Source: Frateuria aurantia DSM 6220 (GTDB lineage Bacteria; Pseudomonadota; Gammaproteobacteria; Xanthomonadales; Rhodanobacteraceae). From it: a stretch of DNA of 64,000 nt. The stretch spans positions 124,001 to 188,000 of the forward strand of contig NC_017033.1 of the NCBI RefSeq assembly GCF_000242255.2. The letters run 5' to 3'. The notes beneath the pieces were generated by a model. It was given only the letters and a program-made list of their open reading frames with translations, ran no database searches and was not told the origin of the DNA. Made by a program: the position numbers and the translations under genes. This document shows positions 1 through 9,679 of this stretch, piece after piece (positions within the stretch are counted from its first letter, which is position 1; each line of letters starts with the position of its first letter).

Positions 1-37
1 GCAGACACCGGATGCTTTCGATGGAGGCATGCCATGA
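1..37 (+). CDS. gspJ: Type II secretion minor pseudopilin GspJ, C-terminal tail only (partial)
   Basis: Reading from base 2, an open frame ends in QTPDAFDGGMP and a TGA at 35-37. That stop overlaps the ATG of the next gene, the same ATGA coupling used by all later genes of the cluster. In Xanthomonas-type xps clusters the gene before gspK encodes the pseudopilin GspJ, so the name rests on synteny. Eleven residues are too few to identify by sequence. Confidence 0.5.
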   Translation, partial: QTPDAFDGGMP

Positions 38-882
38 ACCGGGATCAGCGCGGATCGGCTTTGTTGGTGGTGTTGTGGGCCTGCACCCTGCTTGGCATTC
101 TGGTCGGCAGTTATGCCTTGGTGGCGCGGGTCGAGGCCTTGCAGGCACGATACCAGCTGGCTCATGCACTGGCCCGTGACGTGGCCGAGTCGGCGCTGAT
201 CGAAACGATCTTCAGCTTGTTGCAGGCGCCAGATCCGGCCGCCCCGCTGCGTATCGATGGTGCCACCCGGCACCTGACCCGCGATGGTATGGACGTCCGC
301 ATTTCCGTGCGCGACGATCGAGGCAAGATCGACCTCAACCAGGCACCGGCCGGGTTGTTGCAGCGCTGGCTGATGCAGGCCGGTGTGAAGGATGCACGGA
401 ATGTGGCGGCGGCCTTGATCGCCTGGCGCAGCCCGATCCTGACGCTGGGCCAGCACCAGCGGCAGGATGCCAGGTATCGGGCTGCAGGAGCCGATTACGG
501 GCCGCGCGGCGCGCCTTTTGCCAGTGTCGAGGAGCTGGGGCGCATTCCCGGACTGGGACCGGCGACGCTGAAGTTGATGCTGCCGGACGCCACGCTGTGG
601 TCGGGCATGGCGATGCCGGTGCCGGAGCTGGCTTCGGCACGGGTGCTGGCGGCCTCCACGGGACTGGATCCAGCGGCTGCCCGCCAGACCTATCTGGCCA
701 GGATCAGCCGGCCCATGGCGATATCTGCCGCGACGGCCTGGGGGACGGTGGAAAGTGTGGAGGTCAGTGCCGAAGCAGGGGACGGGGTGCGGGCGACGCT
801 GGCCGCGACCGTACGACTGCAGGGATGGTCTGCAGATAGGGCTTATACGGTCCTGCGCTGGCAGGAGGATGGCATGCCATGA
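34..882 (+). CDS. gspK: Type II secretion minor pseudopilin GspK (XpsK)
   Basis: A 282-residue minor pseudopilin, thought to cap the tip of the periplasmic pseudopilus with GspI and GspJ. The N-terminus has a short basic leader ending in QRG, followed by a hydrophobic helix (SALLVVLWACTLLGILVGSYAL); prepilin peptidase would cut after Gly7. The body has the family's SAM-like segment, with DDRGKIDLNQ near residues 94-103 and SVEELGRIPGLGP near 165-177. Length is slightly below the usual 300-330. The start overlaps the stop of the preceding frame and the end overlaps gspL (ATGA), so translation is probably coupled along the operon. Confidence 0.9.
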   Translation: MNRDQRGSALLVVLWACTLLGILVGSYALVARVEALQARYQLAHALARDVAESALIETIFSLLQAPDPAAPLRIDGATRHLTRDGMDVRISVRDDRGKIDLNQAPAGLLQRWLMQAGVKDARNVAAALIAWRSPILTLGQHQRQDARYRAAGADYGPRGAPFASVEELGRIPGLGPATLKLMLPDATLWSGMAMPVPELASARVLAASTGLDPAAARQTYLARISRPMAISAATAWGTVESVEVSAEAGDGVRATLAATVRLQGWSADRAYTVLRWQEDGMP

Positions 883-2012
883 GCGCATCCATGGCGGAGC
901 GATGGGCATCCGGCTGGCGTGGCCTGCTGCTGCGGTTGCCGGTCGGCTGGCGGCTGACGCTGGCCGAGGGCTGGCGGCAATGTGTGGCCGCCCTGCCGTC
1001 AGGACTGGGGCAGCTGTTGCGGGAAGGCAGGTTGCAGCTGGTATTGATACCGGCTGGTGAGTACTGGCAGTTGTTCGCCGCCGAGGGGAGGCAGTTGCTG
1101 GACCGCTGGCCGGATCGGTTGCCCGCCGAACTGCAGCGCCAGCATGTGCTTGCCGCGATGCAGGGCGTCGCCGTCGAAGACCGCCGATTGTGGCTGGGCC
1201 TGCCTGCCGGTTGCGGTCTGGTCAGAGAGCTGCAGCTGCCAACGGCCGCCCGTCACTCGCTGGTGAGGATCGCCCGATTTGAAATGGACCGTCAGACGCC
1301 GTTCCGTCCGGAGCAGGTGTATTTTGATATCCGGGAAGTGCCGGCCGCGACCGGATCGTCGTCCTTGCAGGCACGATTGGCGGTAGCGCCGAGGGCGCGG
1401 CTGGATGGCTGGCTGGCACGGCTGGCCGATCTGGGGCTGGCGCTGGACGGTGTGGACCTGCTTGAGGCCGACGGTCTTGCCGGTTTCAATCTGCTGCCGC
1501 CGCCGCGTCGTCCTGCCCATCCTCGTCCGCGCCGCCGGCTCAATGTGCGACTGGGTCTGTGCCTGCTGGCATTGCTGCTGGCGGTGGCCGGCCAGTGGCG
1601 TCACAACCGGCATCTCGCGCTGCTGGACATGCGGGCGGCGGTGGCGGCACAGCAGTTGCCGTTGCGGCAACTGGCCGAGCTGCAACGGGAAGGTCTCGAG
1701 CGTGGCCGTGCGGCCGGCTTTCTCGAACGGCGGCGGCAGCAGACGGTGCCGGTGGTTCAGGTGCTGGCCGAACTCAGTCGACGGCTGCCCGACGACACTT
1801 CGCTGCAGCGTCTCAGTATCGATGCCGACGGAAGGCTCAGCTTTCTCGGCCTGGCACCTCAGGCCGCGCATCTTGTCGATGTGCTGAAAGCCGCCAGCGA
1901 TCTGGGTGAACCCGGGTTCCAGGGTACGATCCTGCGCGACCCCTTGTCCGGCAAGGAGCGTTTTTCGATGACGGCGCAATTGCATCGGCCAGCCCTGGAA
2001 TCCCGGCCATGA
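879..2012 (+). CDS. gspL: Type II secretion inner-membrane platform protein GspL (XpsL)
   Basis: A 377-residue protein, the length of XpsL-type GspL. The family couples the cytoplasmic ATPase GspE to the inner-membrane platform. The N-terminal two thirds form the cytoplasmic PilM/actin-like part; the stretch RFEMDRQTPFRPEQVYFD (about residues 131-148) is typical of PilN/GspL proteins in this order of bacteria. One membrane helix lies near residues 224-240, just after a Pro/Arg-rich linker. The periplasmic C-terminal part is PilN-like and contains a coiled-coil-prone segment. The start overlaps gspK and the end overlaps gspM, both by ATGA. Confidence 0.85.
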   Translation: MSASMAERWASGWRGLLLRLPVGWRLTLAEGWRQCVAALPSGLGQLLREGRLQLVLIPAGEYWQLFAAEGRQLLDRWPDRLPAELQRQHVLAAMQGVAVEDRRLWLGLPAGCGLVRELQLPTAARHSLVRIARFEMDRQTPFRPEQVYFDIREVPAATGSSSLQARLAVAPRARLDGWLARLADLGLALDGVDLLEADGLAGFNLLPPPRRPAHPRPRRRLNVRLGLCLLALLLAVAGQWRHNRHLALLDMRAAVAAQQLPLRQLAELQREGLERGRAAGFLERRRQQTVPVVQVLAELSRRLPDDTSLQRLSIDADGRLSFLGLAPQAAHLVDVLKAASDLGEPGFQGTILRDPLSGKERFSMTAQLHRPALESRP

Positions 2013-2632
2013 GGCGCCGGCCGGAATGGCCGAAGCTGCCGGCGGCGCTGTGGCCGATCGGTCTGGGCTTGCTGCTGGCTGCATTGCTGTATGGCATCGG
2101 CCTGCATGGGTGGCTGGTGGCGCCGGCCTGGCGTGAGCGTCAGGAAATGGCCGCCCTGCGCCAGCAGCAGGCCACGAACGCGGCCCGACTGGCCTTGCGG
2201 CCTGAATGGCAGCGGCGCCTGGCGGGTCTGCAACGGCAGCCCTCGGAAGCCCGGGATTTTCTGCCGGATGACGACCCCAGTACGGCTTCGGCGGATCTGA
2301 TGCAGCGGGTGGTGGCCAGCGTGGCCGCCCACGGCGGGCCGGCGGCCTGTGAAGTCACCCAGAAAATACCGGTCGCCATGGATCGGGAGGGGCAGGCGAG
2401 TTATCGCGAGGTCCGGGTCACGATCAATCTGCGTTGCGATCCGGCCGGTCTGGCAGCGGTGCTATATGACCTGGAATATGGACATCCCTATATTTACATC
2501 AGTGATTTCGTGATGTATCCGAATGCGCAGGCCTTCAACGACGCCGCCGATCCCCGCGCCGAAGTCCAGTTCACGGTGGCCGGTTTTCTGAGGGTGGCTG
2601 CCGCCGCTGCGAGCCCGGAGCCGGCGCCATGA
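2009..2632 (+). CDS. gspM: Type II secretion protein GspM (T2SSM_b type)
   Basis: A 207-residue bitopic inner-membrane protein with a short cytoplasmic N-terminus, one helix at about residues 14-35 and a periplasmic PilO-like domain. The helix is followed by a charged, coiled-coil-prone stretch (WRERQEMAALRQQQ), and the C-terminal half has the ferredoxin-like pattern seen in GspM and PilO. It is assumed to pair with GspL in the platform. Identification rests on length, topology and position between gspL and gspN, with ATGA overlaps on both sides; sequence motifs in this family are weak. Confidence 0.8.
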   Translation: MRRRPEWPKLPAALWPIGLGLLLAALLYGIGLHGWLVAPAWRERQEMAALRQQQATNAARLALRPEWQRRLAGLQRQPSEARDFLPDDDPSTASADLMQRVVASVAAHGGPAACEVTQKIPVAMDREGQASYREVRVTINLRCDPAGLAAVLYDLEYGHPYIYISDFVMYPNAQAFNDAADPRAEVQFTVAGFLRVAAAAASPEPAP

Positions 2633-3282
2633 ATGCGGCGGGCGAACGGATGCTGACGCGGTGGCTGCTGGCTGGCGTGCTGCTGGCCGGGTTGGGGCTG
2701 CTGTGGCTGCTGGCCGGTGGCGATCGACGGGTGCACTGGAGTCCGCCAGGGCCCTTGCCTCCAATGCTGGCGCAGGCCGCCTCCGTACCGGCGGCGGCGG
2801 TGCCGGCGCTGTCCCGGTTTTCGGCGATCTGGCAACGGCCGCTGCTGAACCCGGACCGGCAGCCGTTGCAGCCGCGAGGAGAGGGCCGGCGACTGGGTGA
2901 TCTGGAACTGACGGGTGTGATCATCAGTCCGGGGCTGAAGCTGGCTCTGCTGCGACCGCGTCCGGGATCCGGTCCGGCGGGGGCCGCTTCCGCGGCTGGT
3001 GGCCTGCGGGTCGCTCTGGGAGCCAGGACGCCGGACGGTGGCTGGCAACTGACCCGGCTGGAACCCCGTCAGGCCTGGTTTTCCAGGGATGGGCGGCAGC
3101 TGCGACTGGCTTTGATGCCGGCAGCGGCCGCTTCAGTCGCTACTAGACCGGCCATGTCGTCATCGCCCGCCGGTCCCGATGAGGCTCTGGAACAGCAGCG
3201 TCGCGAAGCTTTGCGGCAGGCATTGCAGCGCTTGCGGGCGCAACCTCCGGCGGCATCCGCTGCCAGTGGTACCCATTCATGA
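2629..3282 (+). CDS. gspN: Type II secretion protein GspN/GspC-like (XpsN)
   Basis: A 217-residue protein with an N-terminal membrane helix (about residues 10-26), a proline/alanine-rich linker, and a periplasmic homology-region-like domain around residues 60-160. The motif FSAIWQRPLLNPDRQP is typical of XpsN/GspC, which bridge the platform to the secretin. The C-terminal tail is low-complexity and Ala/Gln/Arg-rich. It lies between gspM (ATGA overlap) and gspD (13-nt gap), exactly where xpsN stands in Xanthomonas. In Xps systems N takes part of the role of GspC; whether a separate gspC exists elsewhere cannot be seen here. Confidence 0.8.
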   Translation: MNAAGERMLTRWLLAGVLLAGLGLLWLLAGGDRRVHWSPPGPLPPMLAQAASVPAAAVPALSRFSAIWQRPLLNPDRQPLQPRGEGRRLGDLELTGVIISPGLKLALLRPRPGSGPAGAASAAGGLRVALGARTPDGGWQLTRLEPRQAWFSRDGRQLRLALMPAAAASVATRPAMSSSPAGPDEALEQQRREALRQALQRLRAQPPAASAASGTHS

Positions 3283-3295
3283 GGATGCGGCAGAT

Positions 3296-5572
3296 ATGGC
3301 GCCATGCTTGCGTTATCCGTGTTTGATGCTGCTGGTCATGCTGGCTGGTTGCAAGGACTGGCAGCGGCCTGACGATGCACGCCTGCAGCGTGAGGCCATG
3401 GCCGGCACTGAGCGCCCGGCACCGGTCGCGGTGCCACCCGCCGCGGCGGCGGCCGCTGCCGTCGCTGGCGGGCGCGAGTATCGTCCGGGTTCGGGACAGT
3501 ATCTGCGGGTGCAGGGCCCGGCGACAGCGGCCCGGGTGGCGCAGGGACCCGGGGCGGTCACCTTCAATTTCGAAGGGCAACCGATCCAGGCCGTGGTCAA
3601 GGCCATTCTGGGCGATCTGCTGCAAGCCAATTACAGCGTGGCTCCGGGAGTGCAAGGCCAGGTCTCGTTTTCGACCTCGCAGCCGGTGACCCGGTCCCAG
3701 GCCTTGCCGATTCTCGAAAATCTGCTGGCCTGGACCGGCAATGCACTGGTTCGCCAGGAGGGGCGCTATGTGGTTACTCCAGCCGCGGCCGCCGTAGCCG
3801 GCAACGTGGTCCCCGGGCTGGGTGCCGCGGCTCCCGCTGGGGGGCTGCAGGCGCGACTGTTTCCGTTGCGCTATATCTCGGCCATCGAGATGCAGAAACT
3901 GATCAAGCCTTTTGCGCGGGCCGATGCGGTACTGCTGGCCGATCCGGGGCGCAATCTGCTGGTGATGGCCGGCACCCCCCAGGAATTGCGCAATTACCAG
4001 CAGACCGTGGCTACCTTCGATGTGGATTGGCTGCGTGGCACCTCGGTCGGCGTGTTCAGCCTCGACCAGGCCAACGTCAAGGATTTGATGGAACCCTTGA
4101 ACGGGTTGTTCGGGCCGCAGGGCAATACGCCGCTGGCCGGCATGTTCCGCTTTATTCCCATCGAACGGACCAATGCCCTGGTGGTGATCACCACCCAGCC
4201 GGATTATCTGCAGGAGGTAGGGGACTGGATCGCGCGGATGGATCGTGGCGGCGGCAACGAGCCGCAGTTGCACGTCTATGATGTACACAATATCCAGGCC
4301 TCCGACATGGCCATCTATCTGAATGACATCTATGGCTCCGACAGTGGCGTCTCCGGCGATCGCCCGAGCTCCGGTCAGGTGGCGCCGGGGCTGACCGCGC
4401 GGACGCTGGGGCAGTCCGCCGGCAACGCCGGCGGACTGGGGGCGACAGCCGGTGGATCCGGTGCGATGGGCGCGGGCATCGGCCAGAACACGGGTATCGG
4501 GATGGGCACAGGTATCGGCATGGGCCGGTCCGGAACCGCTGCCGGCACGGCCGCGGCAGCGGGCACGCCCGGCGATCAGTTCGCCTCCGACGGCATGGCT
4601 CGCCCGCATGTCGGCGCCAGTATCCTGGATCATGGCGTGCGGATCACTGCCGCCGAGGGCGGCAACCAGCTGCTGGTGCGGGCGCGGCCCGCGCAATGGC
4701 ATGAGATCGAGCAGGCGATCCGGCAGCTGGATGTCAGTCCGCTCCAGGTCCAGGTCGAGGCGCGGATCCTGGAGGTCACCCTGGTCAACGAATTCAGCTT
4801 CGGCGTGCAGTGGTATCTGGAGGGCCTGGCTGGCGCTACGACTTCGAACAGTGGCGGTACGTCATCGCTCGTTCCCGGTGATCCCGGCAATCATCAGCAA
4901 GGCGCGGTGGGCGGCGGCGGCAATACCCTGGGTGCGGGTGACGGGTTCTATTACTCATTTCTGACCCACAATCTGCAGGTCGCCGTGCACGCGATGGAAT
5001 CCAATGGCAAGACCAAGGTCCTGTCCGCACCGTCCGTGGTGGTGATGAACAACCAGACGGCCAACTTCCAGGTCGGAGACGAGGTACCTATCAATACCAC
5101 CAGCCTCAATATCAACAGCAATGCCGACAATGTGGTCAACAATGCCACCTATATCCCCACCGGTGTGTTGTTGACGGTACAGCCGCGCGTCAATCCGGGC
5201 GGTCTGGTCTATATGAGCATCAACCAGCAGGTCAGCAGCGTGCTGGGCAACTCCGCCAATGCCCAGGGCAATCCCACCATTTCCGAACGCTCGATCAACA
5301 CCCAGGTGGCTGTGCAGAGCGGGCAGACGGTCTTGCTGGGCGGCATGATCCAGCAGCAGGACGTGGATCAGCGGCAGGGCATGCCCTGGCTCAGCCGGAT
5401 TCCGCTGCTGGGCAGTCTGTTCGGTACCCGCTCACGCAATCGCACGCGTACCGAGATCATCGTGCTGTTGACACCCAAGGTGATCAGCAGCAGCGAGGAA
5501 GCGAAGGCGGTCAGTGACGAATATCGGCAGAAATTCCAGTCGCTGCAGCCCTTGCGGATGTCCGCGCACTGA
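3296..5572 (+). CDS. gspD: Type II secretion system secretin GspD (lipoprotein)
   Basis: A 758-residue outer-membrane secretin. The ATG at 3296 is chosen because it gives a lipoprotein signal peptide ending in the lipobox LAGC (Cys19) and follows a GAGG. A longer in-frame start at 3179 would lie inside gspN. Periplasmic domains follow in order: N0 (VTFNFEGQPIQAVVKAIL), then three N1-N3 repeats (LRYISAIEMQKLIKPFA, FSLDQANVKDLMEPL, YDVHNIQASDMAIYL). A Gly/Ala-rich insertion with GTGIGMG repeats interrupts the last one. The C-terminal secretin domain ends with the hallmark LLGSLFGTRSRNRTRTEIIV. It should form the outer-membrane channel for folded exoproteins. Confidence 0.95.
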   Translation: MAPCLRYPCLMLLVMLAGCKDWQRPDDARLQREAMAGTERPAPVAVPPAAAAAAAVAGGREYRPGSGQYLRVQGPATAARVAQGPGAVTFNFEGQPIQAVVKAILGDLLQANYSVAPGVQGQVSFSTSQPVTRSQALPILENLLAWTGNALVRQEGRYVVTPAAAAVAGNVVPGLGAAAPAGGLQARLFPLRYISAIEMQKLIKPFARADAVLLADPGRNLLVMAGTPQELRNYQQTVATFDVDWLRGTSVGVFSLDQANVKDLMEPLNGLFGPQGNTPLAGMFRFIPIERTNALVVITTQPDYLQEVGDWIARMDRGGGNEPQLHVYDVHNIQASDMAIYLNDIYGSDSGVSGDRPSSGQVAPGLTARTLGQSAGNAGGLGATAGGSGAMGAGIGQNTGIGMGTGIGMGRSGTAAGTAAAAGTPGDQFASDGMARPHVGASILDHGVRITAAEGGNQLLVRARPAQWHEIEQAIRQLDVSPLQVQVEARILEVTLVNEFSFGVQWYLEGLAGATTSNSGGTSSLVPGDPGNHQQGAVGGGGNTLGAGDGFYYSFLTHNLQVAVHAMESNGKTKVLSAPSVVVMNNQTANFQVGDEVPINTTSLNINSNADNVVNNATYIPTGVLLTVQPRVNPGGLVYMSINQQVSSVLGNSANAQGNPTISERSINTQVAVQSGQTVLLGGMIQQQDVDQRQGMPWLSRIPLLGSLFGTRSRNRTRTEIIVLLTPKVISSSEEAKAVSDEYRQKFQSLQPLRMSAH

Positions 5573-5658
5573 TCGTCCATGGCCTTGTGCCGCGGTGTTG
5601 CTGCAGAGGCTCATGACAAGCCGGGCTGCAGCGTGCACGATGACCGGCAGGACGCCGG

Positions 5659-7071
5659 GTGGGGCGTTCACACGCAGGGGGCAGGCTGGTGGCAAGGCGT
5701 ATGGCGGCATGGCTGGCAGGCCTGACCCTGCTGTTGTTCGCGGGGCTGTTTCCGCTGGGCCATTGGTATTCGGACGAATATGACATTTTCCACGACATGG
5801 CACTGCAAGGGGGCGCCGCGAGCTGGCATCGCTTTTGGGTCTGGAGTCCGCGACCGGTCTCGGAACTCCTGATCCATCTTTATGGCCGGCTGGTGCTGGC
5901 CACGGGGCGAGCCTGGATTCCGGAGCTGCTGCTGTTCTCGCTGCTGTGGTTGCTGGCGGCGGCGACTATGCCTTTGTGGCGGGTTGCCGCCGGTGCGGGC
6001 CGGCACTGGCTGCCGCTGACGCTGACGGTCTGCGCGATGTGTCTGAGCGGCCATGCGGTGGCCAGGGTGTTCTATTGGCCGGTGGCTTCGCTGGCCTATG
6101 TACTGACGCTGGCCGGTGTGATGGGTGTCTTTGCGGAACATCTGCGTCCTGGCGCGCAGGTACGGAGCTGGGTTTGCGGCGGCTGGCTGCTGCTGGCGGC
6201 ACTGAGTTCGGAAATCGGTGCCATGTTTGCCTTGATCCATGGCCTGCTCAGTCTGTGCCGGTCGCGGCGTGGCGGATGGGCCTTGTTGCCGTCCTTGCTG
6301 GGGGCCGGCCTGGTATTGGGGCTGATGCTGTCGCATCGGGCCGGAGGGGTGGTCGAACAGATTCCGGGTGCCGGTCCGGTCCATCAGCTGTGGAGCAGCT
6401 TGCGGGCATCCGTGACGACCAGCTGGCCGCATCTGTGGTTTGCCGCCGGCGATGCCGGCGTCGCCGCCACGTTGCAAGTGGTGTCCAAGCTGGCCCTGCT
6501 GGGTGCCGCGGCGGGTCTGGCCGTCGGCCAGGGGCTGCCGCTGACTCGACGCAGGGGGTTGTGGGTGCTGGCCGCCGGCGCGGCCGCCATGGTGCCTGCC
6601 ACGATCTTTGCCGCCTGGTATCAGTTCGGGCAACTCTGCTGCGAGCATCACGATACGGTTCGTCAATGCTTCATGGTGCTGGCGCTGGCCGCTTTCGGAG
6701 CGGGGCTGGGCCTGACCCTGGAGGCCGCCGGCTGCAACGCGCCGCTGCTGCAGCGGCTGGCTCCCTGGCTGCTGTGTCTGGCCTTGGGGACGGCACTGGC
6801 GGTGTCGGCACCACCCATGTGGGCCGACTATCGCCAATATGCCCAGCGCTATCGCCTGCAGCAGGAGAACTGGGCCAGCGGCGAAGCGGCGGATCCGCAG
6901 CTGACGATCCGTCAATGGCCACCGGGCCGGCTGACGGGAGGCTCGCCGCCGATGCCGGCCGGGTCATTCGGTGACGGGGTGCCGGTCCCGGCCGGAGCAG
7001 ATCATCAACGGCGCTTCTTCGGCAAGCGCACGGTACGAGTGGAGGCACCGTCGGCGCTTTCCTCGCCCTGA
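5659..7071 (+). CDS. Polytopic membrane protein of unknown function (DUF6056/glycosyltransferase-like topology)
   Basis: Up to 470 residues with about ten hydrophobic segments. After the first helix comes HWYSDEYDIF and then WSPRPVSELLIHLYG. A short acidic motif in the first periplasmic loop followed by an aromatic/Arg motif resembles DUF6056 proteins and other GT-C-fold membrane proteins, but I cannot name a substrate. The C-terminal 60 residues are soluble and Pro/Gly-rich. The start is uncertain: GTG 5659, GTG 5689 (preceded by GGGGGCAGG) and ATG 5701 are all in frame. It follows gspD by about 90 nt, so it may be read from the same transcript or be independent. Confidence 0.65.
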   Translation: MGRSHAGGRLVARRMAAWLAGLTLLLFAGLFPLGHWYSDEYDIFHDMALQGGAASWHRFWVWSPRPVSELLIHLYGRLVLATGRAWIPELLLFSLLWLLAAATMPLWRVAAGAGRHWLPLTLTVCAMCLSGHAVARVFYWPVASLAYVLTLAGVMGVFAEHLRPGAQVRSWVCGGWLLLAALSSEIGAMFALIHGLLSLCRSRRGGWALLPSLLGAGLVLGLMLSHRAGGVVEQIPGAGPVHQLWSSLRASVTTSWPHLWFAAGDAGVAATLQVVSKLALLGAAAGLAVGQGLPLTRRRGLWVLAAGAAAMVPATIFAAWYQFGQLCCEHHDTVRQCFMVLALAAFGAGLGLTLEAAGCNAPLLQRLAPWLLCLALGTALAVSAPPMWADYRQYAQRYRLQQENWASGEAADPQLTIRQWPPGRLTGGSPPMPAGSFGDGVPVPAGADHQRRFFGKRTVRVEAPSALSSP

Positions 7072-7142
7072 CGTGCAGATCCTGCGCCGGGCGGGGGGGC
7101 CGATCCTGACCGGAGCGTCTGCAGCCTGTAGCATGCCGGCGG

Positions 7143-9653
7143 ATGAGCTCGACGAAACCTGTTGAATTTCCGATCGCCCCCGTATTGCCCGAGATCCGGC
7201 GCAGCCTGGCTGCGCAGCCGAGACTGGTGCTGGAAGCCCCGCCAGGGGCGGGCAAGACCACCCAGGTGCCGCTGGCCCTGTTGTCCGAGCCCTGGCTGGA
7301 GGGGCGCCGCATCATCATGCTGGAGCCGCGCAGGGTGGCCGTGCGGCTGGCAGCCCAATTCATGGCGGCGCAGCTGGGTGAATCCGTGGGCCAGACCGTG
7401 GGCTACCGGATCCGTTTCGAGTCCCGGATCAGTGCCGCAACCCGGATCGAAGTGGTGACCGAGGGGATTCTGGCGCGGATGATCCAGGATGATCCGGAAC
7501 TGGAGGGCATTGGCGCGATTCTGTTCGATGAATTTCATGAGCGGCATCTGGCCGCCGATCTCGGTCTGGCGCTGGCGCTGGATGTGCAGGCGACCCTGCG
7601 GCCTGATCTGCGGCTGGTTCTGATGTCGGCGACCTTGGATGGCGAGCGCATCGCTGTCTGGCTGAAGGCGCCACGACTGAGCAGTGCCGGGCGCAGTTTC
7701 CCGGTTGCGATCCACTATCCGCCGGCCCGGCCGCAGGAAACCCCCGACAGCCAGCTCGTTCGCGGGGTGCAGCAGGCCTTGGCCGAAACCGATGGCGATG
7801 TGCTGGTGTTTCTGCCCGGTCGGGCCGAGATCGCCCGTCTGCAGCGCCGGCTGGAGCAGGTCGTGGCGGCCGGGGTGGAGGTGCTGCCCTTGCACGGCGA
7901 GCTGACTCTGGCCGACCAGCAGCAGGCCTTGCAGCCGGCGGCGGACGGTGAGCGACGGGTGGTGCTGGCCACCAATGTGGCCGAGTCCAGCCTGACCTTG
8001 CCCGGGGTCCGGGCGGTGGTGGATCAGGGGCTGGCGCGGGAACCTCGTTTCGATCCGGCCTCGGGTTTTACCCGACTCGCCACGGTGGCGATTTCACAAG
8101 CCTCGGCCGATCAGCGCGCCGGTCGTGCCGGCCGTGTCGCTGCTGGTCATGCCTATCGCCTGTGGCCGCAGAGCCGACGGCTGGAGCCAGCCCGCAGTCC
8201 CGAGATTGCCCAGGTCGAGCTGTCGACGCTGGCCTTGGAACTGGCGGCCTGGGGTAGTTCGCAGCTGTCATGGCTGGACACGCCGCCAGCGGGGGCGATG
8301 GCGCAGGCCCGGGACTTGCTGGGCCAGCTCGGTGCCCTGGATGCAGCCGGCCGGATCACCGCGCAGGGCCGGCGCATGCTGGCGCTGGGTGCGCCGCCGC
8401 GGCTGGCGGCGGCGGTACTGCAGGCACCCGAGCGGCAGCAGGCTCTGGTGGCCGATGTGCTGGCCTTGATGGAAAGCCGGTCGCCGCTGCGTGGCGAGGC
8501 GGCGCGCACGGATGACTTCAGGCCTCGGCTGGCCGCCTTGCATGGCTGGCGCGACCGCCGTTCGGGACGCGGTGGTCTGGCAGATGCCGATATCCCGGCG
8601 CTGGCGGCCATCGAACAACTTTCCAAAGGCTGGCGCCAGCGCCTGGGTTGTCGCGCCGCGGCCAGCGGGGTACCGGATGCCTGGCGGACAGGCGGCCTGC
8701 TGCTGGCCGCCTATCCGGACCGGATTGCGCACCAGGATCCGCAGCAACCGCTGCGCTACACGCTCTCCAATGGTCGGGGCTGCCGTCTGCACGAATCGAC
8801 GTCGCTGCTGGGAGAGCCCTGGCTGGTGGTGATGGATTTGCGTCACGAGAGCCGCGACAGTCTGGTGATGAGCGCGGCACCGCTGGATCCGGCCGACCTG
8901 GAGCGGGTTCATGCCGGTCTGTTCAACACCGCCAGGCGTGTGGTCTGGAATGTCGAACGACAGGCCGCCGAAGCCTTCGAGGAGTCCCGTTTCGGGGCCA
9001 TCGTGCTGGAACGCCGCAGCGTACCGGTCGAAGCCGGTGATGCCCTGGCGGCGCTGCTGGCGGCGATCCGCCAGCAGGGGCTGGGCTGCCTGCCCTGGAC
9101 CGAGGCCAGTGAGCGCCTGCGCGCGCGCAATCAGGCCTTGCGCAGCTGGCAGCCGGCGCTGGACCTGCCCGATCTGTCGGAGGAGCATCTGCTGGCCACG
9201 CTGGAAGATTGGCTGGCCCCCTGGTTGCAGGGCAAGCGCCGGCTGGATGCATTGTCCGGCGGCGAGCTGGCCCGGGCTCTGGAGGGATGGTGGGACTATC
9301 CGGCACGGCAGCAGCTGGAGGCGCAGGCCCCCGAGGCCATCACTGTTCCCAGTGGCCAGAGTCGCCGTCTGGATTACGCGGCGGAGGGTGGTCCGGTGCT
9401 GGCGGTGAAGTTGCAGGAGCTGTTCGGGCTGGCCGATACGCCGACCATCGCCGGCGGCACGGTGCCGGTAGTGCTGCATCTGCTGTCGCCGGCCGGCCGG
9501 CCGATCCAGGTGACCCGGGATCTGCGCAGTTTCTGGGAGCGCACCTATCCGGAAGTGAAAAAGGAACTCAAGGGCCGCTACCCCCGTCATCCCTGGCCGG
9601 ATGATCCCTGGACCGCCACCGCCACCCATCGGGCCAAGCCTCGCCCGCGTTGA
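7143..9653 (+). CDS. hrpB: ATP-dependent RNA helicase HrpB (DEAH family)
   Basis: An 836-residue DExH helicase of the usual HrpB length. Visible motifs are Walker A APPGAGKTTQVPL (about residues 33-45), the DEFH box in FDEFHERHL, SAT (motif III) in MSATLDGE, and motif VI QRAGRAGR. These are followed by the HrpB-specific C-terminal domain ending in FWERTYPEVKKELKGRYPRHPWPDDP. HrpB is a widespread cytoplasmic helicase whose physiological substrate is not well defined. A long antisense frame opposite residues 300-800 is a GC-codon shadow. Confidence 0.95.
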   Translation: MSSTKPVEFPIAPVLPEIRRSLAAQPRLVLEAPPGAGKTTQVPLALLSEPWLEGRRIIMLEPRRVAVRLAAQFMAAQLGESVGQTVGYRIRFESRISAATRIEVVTEGILARMIQDDPELEGIGAILFDEFHERHLAADLGLALALDVQATLRPDLRLVLMSATLDGERIAVWLKAPRLSSAGRSFPVAIHYPPARPQETPDSQLVRGVQQALAETDGDVLVFLPGRAEIARLQRRLEQVVAAGVEVLPLHGELTLADQQQALQPAADGERRVVLATNVAESSLTLPGVRAVVDQGLAREPRFDPASGFTRLATVAISQASADQRAGRAGRVAAGHAYRLWPQSRRLEPARSPEIAQVELSTLALELAAWGSSQLSWLDTPPAGAMAQARDLLGQLGALDAAGRITAQGRRMLALGAPPRLAAAVLQAPERQQALVADVLALMESRSPLRGEAARTDDFRPRLAALHGWRDRRSGRGGLADADIPALAAIEQLSKGWRQRLGCRAAASGVPDAWRTGGLLLAAYPDRIAHQDPQQPLRYTLSNGRGCRLHESTSLLGEPWLVVMDLRHESRDSLVMSAAPLDPADLERVHAGLFNTARRVVWNVERQAAEAFEESRFGAIVLERRSVPVEAGDALAALLAAIRQQGLGCLPWTEASERLRARNQALRSWQPALDLPDLSEEHLLATLEDWLAPWLQGKRRLDALSGGELARALEGWWDYPARQQLEAQAPEAITVPSGQSRRLDYAAEGGPVLAVKLQELFGLADTPTIAGGTVPVVLHLLSPAGRPIQVTRDLRSFWERTYPEVKKELKGRYPRHPWPDDPWTATATHRAKPRPR

Positions 9654-9679
9654 GTTGGCGGCGGCGGCATGCCAGAGTC

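Noticed and set aside
3179-3295. Longer N-terminus for gspD
   Set aside because: It would lie inside gspN and destroy the lipoprotein signal peptide that begins at ATG 3296.
3143-4702. A 519-codon reverse frame opposite gspD
   Set aside because: Antisense shadow. gspD has a complete secretin pattern and a lipobox.
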